Assembly (NCBI GenBank): GCA_002450755.1
Contig: DKAI01000015.1
Location: forward strand, 1-8,351
Direction: 5' to 3'
Length of the DNA stretch: 8,351 nt
DNA from: Deltaproteobacteria bacterium UBA6930
GTDB lineage: Bacteria; Myxococcota_A; UBA9160; UBA6930
The notes under the pieces were generated by a model that ran no database searches, was not told the DNA's origin, and saw nothing but the letters and a program-made list of their open reading frames with translations. The translations under genes were made by a program, and so were the position numbers. This document shows positions 6,900-8,351 of the stretch, piece by piece (the stretch's first letter is position 1; each line of letters begins with the position of its first letter).

Positions 6900-7844
6900 G
6901 TGCAAAATTTGAAAATAGTTTTTGTGATGGATCAGCCGCAGGCGATAGATATCTCTGCGGATACGACATTTGCTTTAGCGCTTGAAGCCCAAAATAGAGG
7001 ACATGCCCTCTACTACGCAAACCCTGCGCTGATAAGCGCAGAGGGGGGCCAACCCGTCGCAGTGATTCGAGAGATGCAGGTAAGTCAAGAAGTAGATTCT
7101 CCTGTCTTCCTTGGAGAGGCGCATAGGGTCAAGCTCGACGAAGTTTCCGATATCGTCTGGCAACGAAAGGACCCGCCCGTAGATGCCGCATATATTTATT
7201 CGACACAAATTTTGGCTCTTTGCCGTCGGTGTTTGGTTCTTAATCGACCGTCTAGTATTTTGGCAGCGAACGAGAAATTGTACACGCTTAACTTCCCAGA
7301 TTTAATGCCAGAAACGATTGTTAGTTTAAATTCTGAGGAGCTTCTTAGTTTCCTAGACCGTCTAGGAGGAGAAATGGTGATTAAGCCGCTCGATGGTAAA
7401 GGGGGAGAAGGGATCTTCGTGCTTAGAAGAAACGATGTAAATCTGTTTTCTTTGATTGAGCAGGCAACAAATTTCGGTTCGCGACTGGCTATGGCTCAAC
7501 AGTATTTACCAGCCGTTCGCAGAGGTGACAAGAGGATTCTTCTCCTAGATGGAGAGCCATTAGGGGCGGTGTTACGAGTGCCTGCATCCGGAGAGTTGCG
7601 CGCAAATCTTCATGTCGGGGGATCGGCGGCGCCTGGCGTCCTTGAAGATAGTGATATTGAGATAATTCAATCGATTGGCCCACGACTTCGAGAAGATGGT
7701 CTTTTCTTCGTTGGAATCGACGTAATTGGTGGAAAATTGACCGAAATTAATGTTACAAGTCCTACAGGAATACAGGAAATGAGCCGTATCGACGGTGTAA
7801 ACTACTGTGCGACGGTTATAGAGGCATTAGAGTCAAAGAAGTAA
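6900..7844 (+). CDS. gshB: Glutathione synthetase, ATP-grasp
   Basis: 314 residues, close to the 316 of the E. coli enzyme. It joins gamma-glutamylcysteine and glycine with ATP to make glutathione in the cytoplasm. Visible family motifs, in order, are KIVFVMD-P at the N-terminus, DTTFALALEAQNRGH (21-35), RKDPP (89-93) followed by AYIYSTQ, NRPSSILAANEKLYT (115-129), the ATP-grasp loop KPLDGKGGEGIF (162-173), GDKRILLLDGEP (209-220) and GIDVIGGKLTEINVTSPTG (272-290), which holds the metal-binding Glu/Asn. All are intact. The start is GTG with a good GGGG ribosome binding site. The gshA partner is not in this window. It is divergent from PBP1A over 228 nt; after the TAA comes a region with a strong intrinsic terminator about 95 nt downstream. 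Confidence 0.97.
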   Translation: MQNLKIVFVMDQPQAIDISADTTFALALEAQNRGHALYYANPALISAEGGQPVAVIREMQVSQEVDSPVFLGEAHRVKLDEVSDIVWQRKDPPVDAAYIYSTQILALCRRCLVLNRPSSILAANEKLYTLNFPDLMPETIVSLNSEELLSFLDRLGGEMVIKPLDGKGGEGIFVLRRNDVNLFSLIEQATNFGSRLAMAQQYLPAVRRGDKRILLLDGEPLGAVLRVPASGELRANLHVGGSAAPGVLEDSDIEIIQSIGPRLREDGLFFVGIDVIGGKLTEINVTSPTGIQEMSRIDGVNYCATVIEALESKK

Positions 7845-7846
7845 TC

Positions 7847-8005
7847 GTGTATCAAACCATTGACACCCTCGGTGGTGAGACCGATGATCATGGGGACAAT
7901 TGGAAGCTGGCCGGCGGCTCCATTTGTTACCCCCTGACCCGCGTCCCCGTGCGGGAGTTTTTTCGCTGGGTGAGCGAAAAAATTAAAGAACGAGCCTCTC
8001 TATGA
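7847..8005 (+). CDS. Uncertain 52-codon open frame after gshB
   Basis: GTG 7847 to TGA 8003-8005 encodes VYQTIDTLGGETDDHG, then an ordinary mixed sequence ending in a basic helix-like tail FFRWVSEKIKERASL. The GTG lies two nucleotides after the gshB stop. There is no clear ribosome binding site beyond AGAAG. I recognise no family. Against it being a gene, the frame overlaps a candidate promoter, a stable imperfect hairpin and an intrinsic terminator whose T6 run would encode Phe-Phe, and it is far more GC-rich (40 of 60 bases at 7901-7960) than gshB. It is kept because the frame is open throughout and the product is not low-complexity. An RNA gene is the competing reading and I favour that one. 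Confidence 0.22.
   Translation: MYQTIDTLGGETDDHGDNWKLAGGSICYPLTRVPVREFFRWVSEKIKERASL
7860..7888 (+). promoter_or_regulatory. Candidate promoter of a small RNA after gshB
   Basis: A consensus -35 box TTGACA (7860-7865) is followed after exactly 17 bp by GATGAT (7883-7888, 4/6 match to -10). Transcription would start around 7892-7896, at the GGGG that opens the hairpin downstream. It starts 15 bp after the gshB stop codon. Confidence 0.42.
7892..7963 (+). ncRNA. Candidate small RNA of about 72 nt with two hairpins
   Basis: From the predicted start, the transcript folds into an imperfect hairpin at 7892-7933. Its paired blocks are GGGG/CCCC, ACAA/TTGT, TGGA/TCCA and GCTG/CGGC (with one G-U) around the loop GCCGG. 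A short linker leads to a GC-rich terminator hairpin and T6 at 7958-7963. Promoter, start, structure and terminator line up in order and spacing, which is the main argument. I checked it by eye against 6S, SRP and tmRNA signatures and saw no match, so no family is proposed. The 52-codon frame crossing it is the competing explanation. Confidence 0.38.
7938..7963 (+). terminator. Intrinsic terminator after gshB / candidate small RNA
   Basis: CCCGCG (7938-7943) pairs with TGCGGG (7950-7955), with one G-U, around a 6-nt loop. AG and then TTTTTT (7958-7963) follow. This is a standard Rho-independent layout on the plus strand and the only strong terminator in the window. Confidence 0.65.
7958..7982. 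repeat. Perfect 10-bp inverted repeat sharing the terminator T-tract
   Basis: TTTTTTCGCT (7958-7967) and AGCGAAAAAA (7973-7982) are perfect arms around GGGTG. The left arm includes the T6 run of the preceding terminator. Because the T run is on the 5' side and the A run on the 3' side, this is not itself a plus-strand terminator. It could pair off the released 3' end or stabilise a read-through transcript. Confidence 0.45.
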
Positions 8006-8019
8006 AGACTTCAAAGAGG
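7995..8019. repeat. Two-part hairpin before the repeat-protein gene
   Basis: CCTCT/AGAGG outer arms (7995-7999, 8015-8019) and TGAA/TTCA inner arms (8003-8006, 8010-8013) around GAC form a 9-bp interrupted stem. No T-tract follows, so it is more likely a leader or processing structure than a terminator. Confidence 0.35.
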
Positions 8020-8056
8020 GGTATTTAAACAACGACGAAGGCAACACATCGCATAA

Positions 8057-8070
8057 CGCGGCTTGCCGCG
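8057..8070 (+). promoter_or_regulatory. Hairpin just ahead of the ribosome binding site of the repeat protein
   Basis: CGCGG-CTTG-CCGCG is a GC-rich 5-bp stem with a CUUG-type tetraloop, three nucleotides before the GAGGAG ribosome binding site (8074-8079). A stable stem here could protect the 5' end of the mRNA or affect ribosome loading. No confident -35/-10 pair was found for the gene; CATAAC (8052-8057) is the best -10-like hexamer. Confidence 0.35.
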
Positions 8071-8085
8071 AGCGAGGAGACAAAA

Positions 8086-8351
8086 ATGGCTGCTACAAAA
8101 GTTGCAAAAACCGGTGTTCAAAGAAAGAAAGGATGGCTCTACTACCTTGATAAAAAGGGCCACGTCAGTCGGGCTCCTATGGCCCGAGGCGGCGGGAAAC
8201 CTGGTAGAGGAAAGGCCACGGTTGAACAGAAGGTGGGTGTAGAGCGCGAAGAGGGGTGGCTCTATTTTATCGACAAAGACGGCGACGTTGCTCGAACACG
8301 TATGGCAAGACGTGGTTCGGGTCGTCGTAAGGCGACCCGCAAGAAGGCGAC
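8086..8351 (+). CDS. Basic tandem-repeat protein of unknown function; cut by the right edge
   Basis: An ATG with a strong ribosome binding site (GAGGAG, six-nt spacing) opens a frame that stays open for 88 codons to the window end. The product contains two copies of a unit 42 residues apart: KTGVQRKKGWLYYLDKKG followed by HVSRAPMARGG (8-36), and KVGVEREEGWLYFIDKDG followed by DVARTRMARRG (49-77). Conserved positions are GWLY, an aromatic or aliphatic pair, DK-x-G-x-V-x-R, and MAR-[GR]-G. Linker and tail are rich in Lys/Arg/Gly (SGRRKATRKKA), as in nucleic-acid-binding tails. There is no signal peptide or membrane segment. Proteins with this repeat are, as I recall, annotated hypothetical in deltaproteobacterial-type genomes. 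Nucleic-acid binding is a guess from charge. The strong ribosome binding site suggests abundant production. The full length and number of repeats are unknown. Confidence 0.8.
   Translation, partial: MAATKVAKTGVQRKKGWLYYLDKKGHVSRAPMARGGGKPGRGKATVEQKVGVEREEGWLYFIDKDGDVARTRMARRGSGRRKATRKKA

Noticed and set aside
7845..8085. Known structured RNAs (6S, SRP 4.5S, tmRNA, common riboswitches)
   Set aside because: None of the conserved sequence cores I know, such as the SRP GGAAGGAAGCA loop, is present. The RNA proposal rests on promoter, fold and terminator only.
1..8351. CRISPR array, insertion sequence, tRNA or rRNA genes
   Set aside because: No regular direct-repeat array, transposase frame with terminal repeats, cloverleaf or rRNA core was seen on either strand.

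Overview
This window looks like ordinary chromosome from a Gram-negative, probably deltaproteobacterial-like or related uncultivated lineage. The evidence is a proteobacterial-type glutathione synthetase, a class A PBP1A with an inserted OB-type domain, a rhomboid protease with the usual bacterial motifs, and a small basic protein with repeated GWLY[YF].DK.G.V.R..MAR units. I recall such repeats from deltaproteobacterial genomes, but only from memory. Base composition is near-balanced in the genes, with AT-leaning third codon positions. No phage, transposon, CRISPR, tRNA or rRNA signal is visible.

Layout. (1) Positions 1-3438, minus strand: a tight cluster read right to left as Nudix hydrolase (ADP-ribose pyrophosphatase type), LLM-class flavin/F420 oxidoreductase, rhomboid protease, Sir2 deacylase, and the 5' part of a type II (eukaryote-like) pantothenate kinase that runs off the left edge. 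Junctions are an ATGA overlap, a 34-nt gap, an abutting TAA/ATG, and a gap of at most about 31 nt, so this is very likely one operon. (2) 3505-4155, plus: a COG2945-type alpha/beta hydrolase, divergent from the cluster, with its ribosome binding site inside a palindrome. (3) 4227-6671, minus: PBP1A, convergent with the hydrolase. (4) 6672-6899: a 228-nt divergent regulatory region. (5) 6900-7844, plus: gshB. (6) 7845-8085: a 241-nt region dense in inverted repeats, with a good candidate for a short two-hairpin RNA (own promoter and intrinsic terminator) and a competing 52-codon open frame. (7) 8086 to the end, plus: the basic repeat protein, cut by the right edge.

How the genes may fit together. 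In the minus-strand cluster, Sir2 consumes NAD+ and releases O-acyl-ADP-ribose, the Nudix enzyme is of the type that cleaves ADP-ribose compounds, and pantothenate kinase opens CoA synthesis, the source of acyl groups. A shared NAD/ADP-ribose/CoA theme is an inference from gene content only. PBP1A (cell wall) and GshB (redox) are housekeeping genes on the other side. The best candidates for something undescribed are the small RNA region after gshB and the repeat protein next to it.
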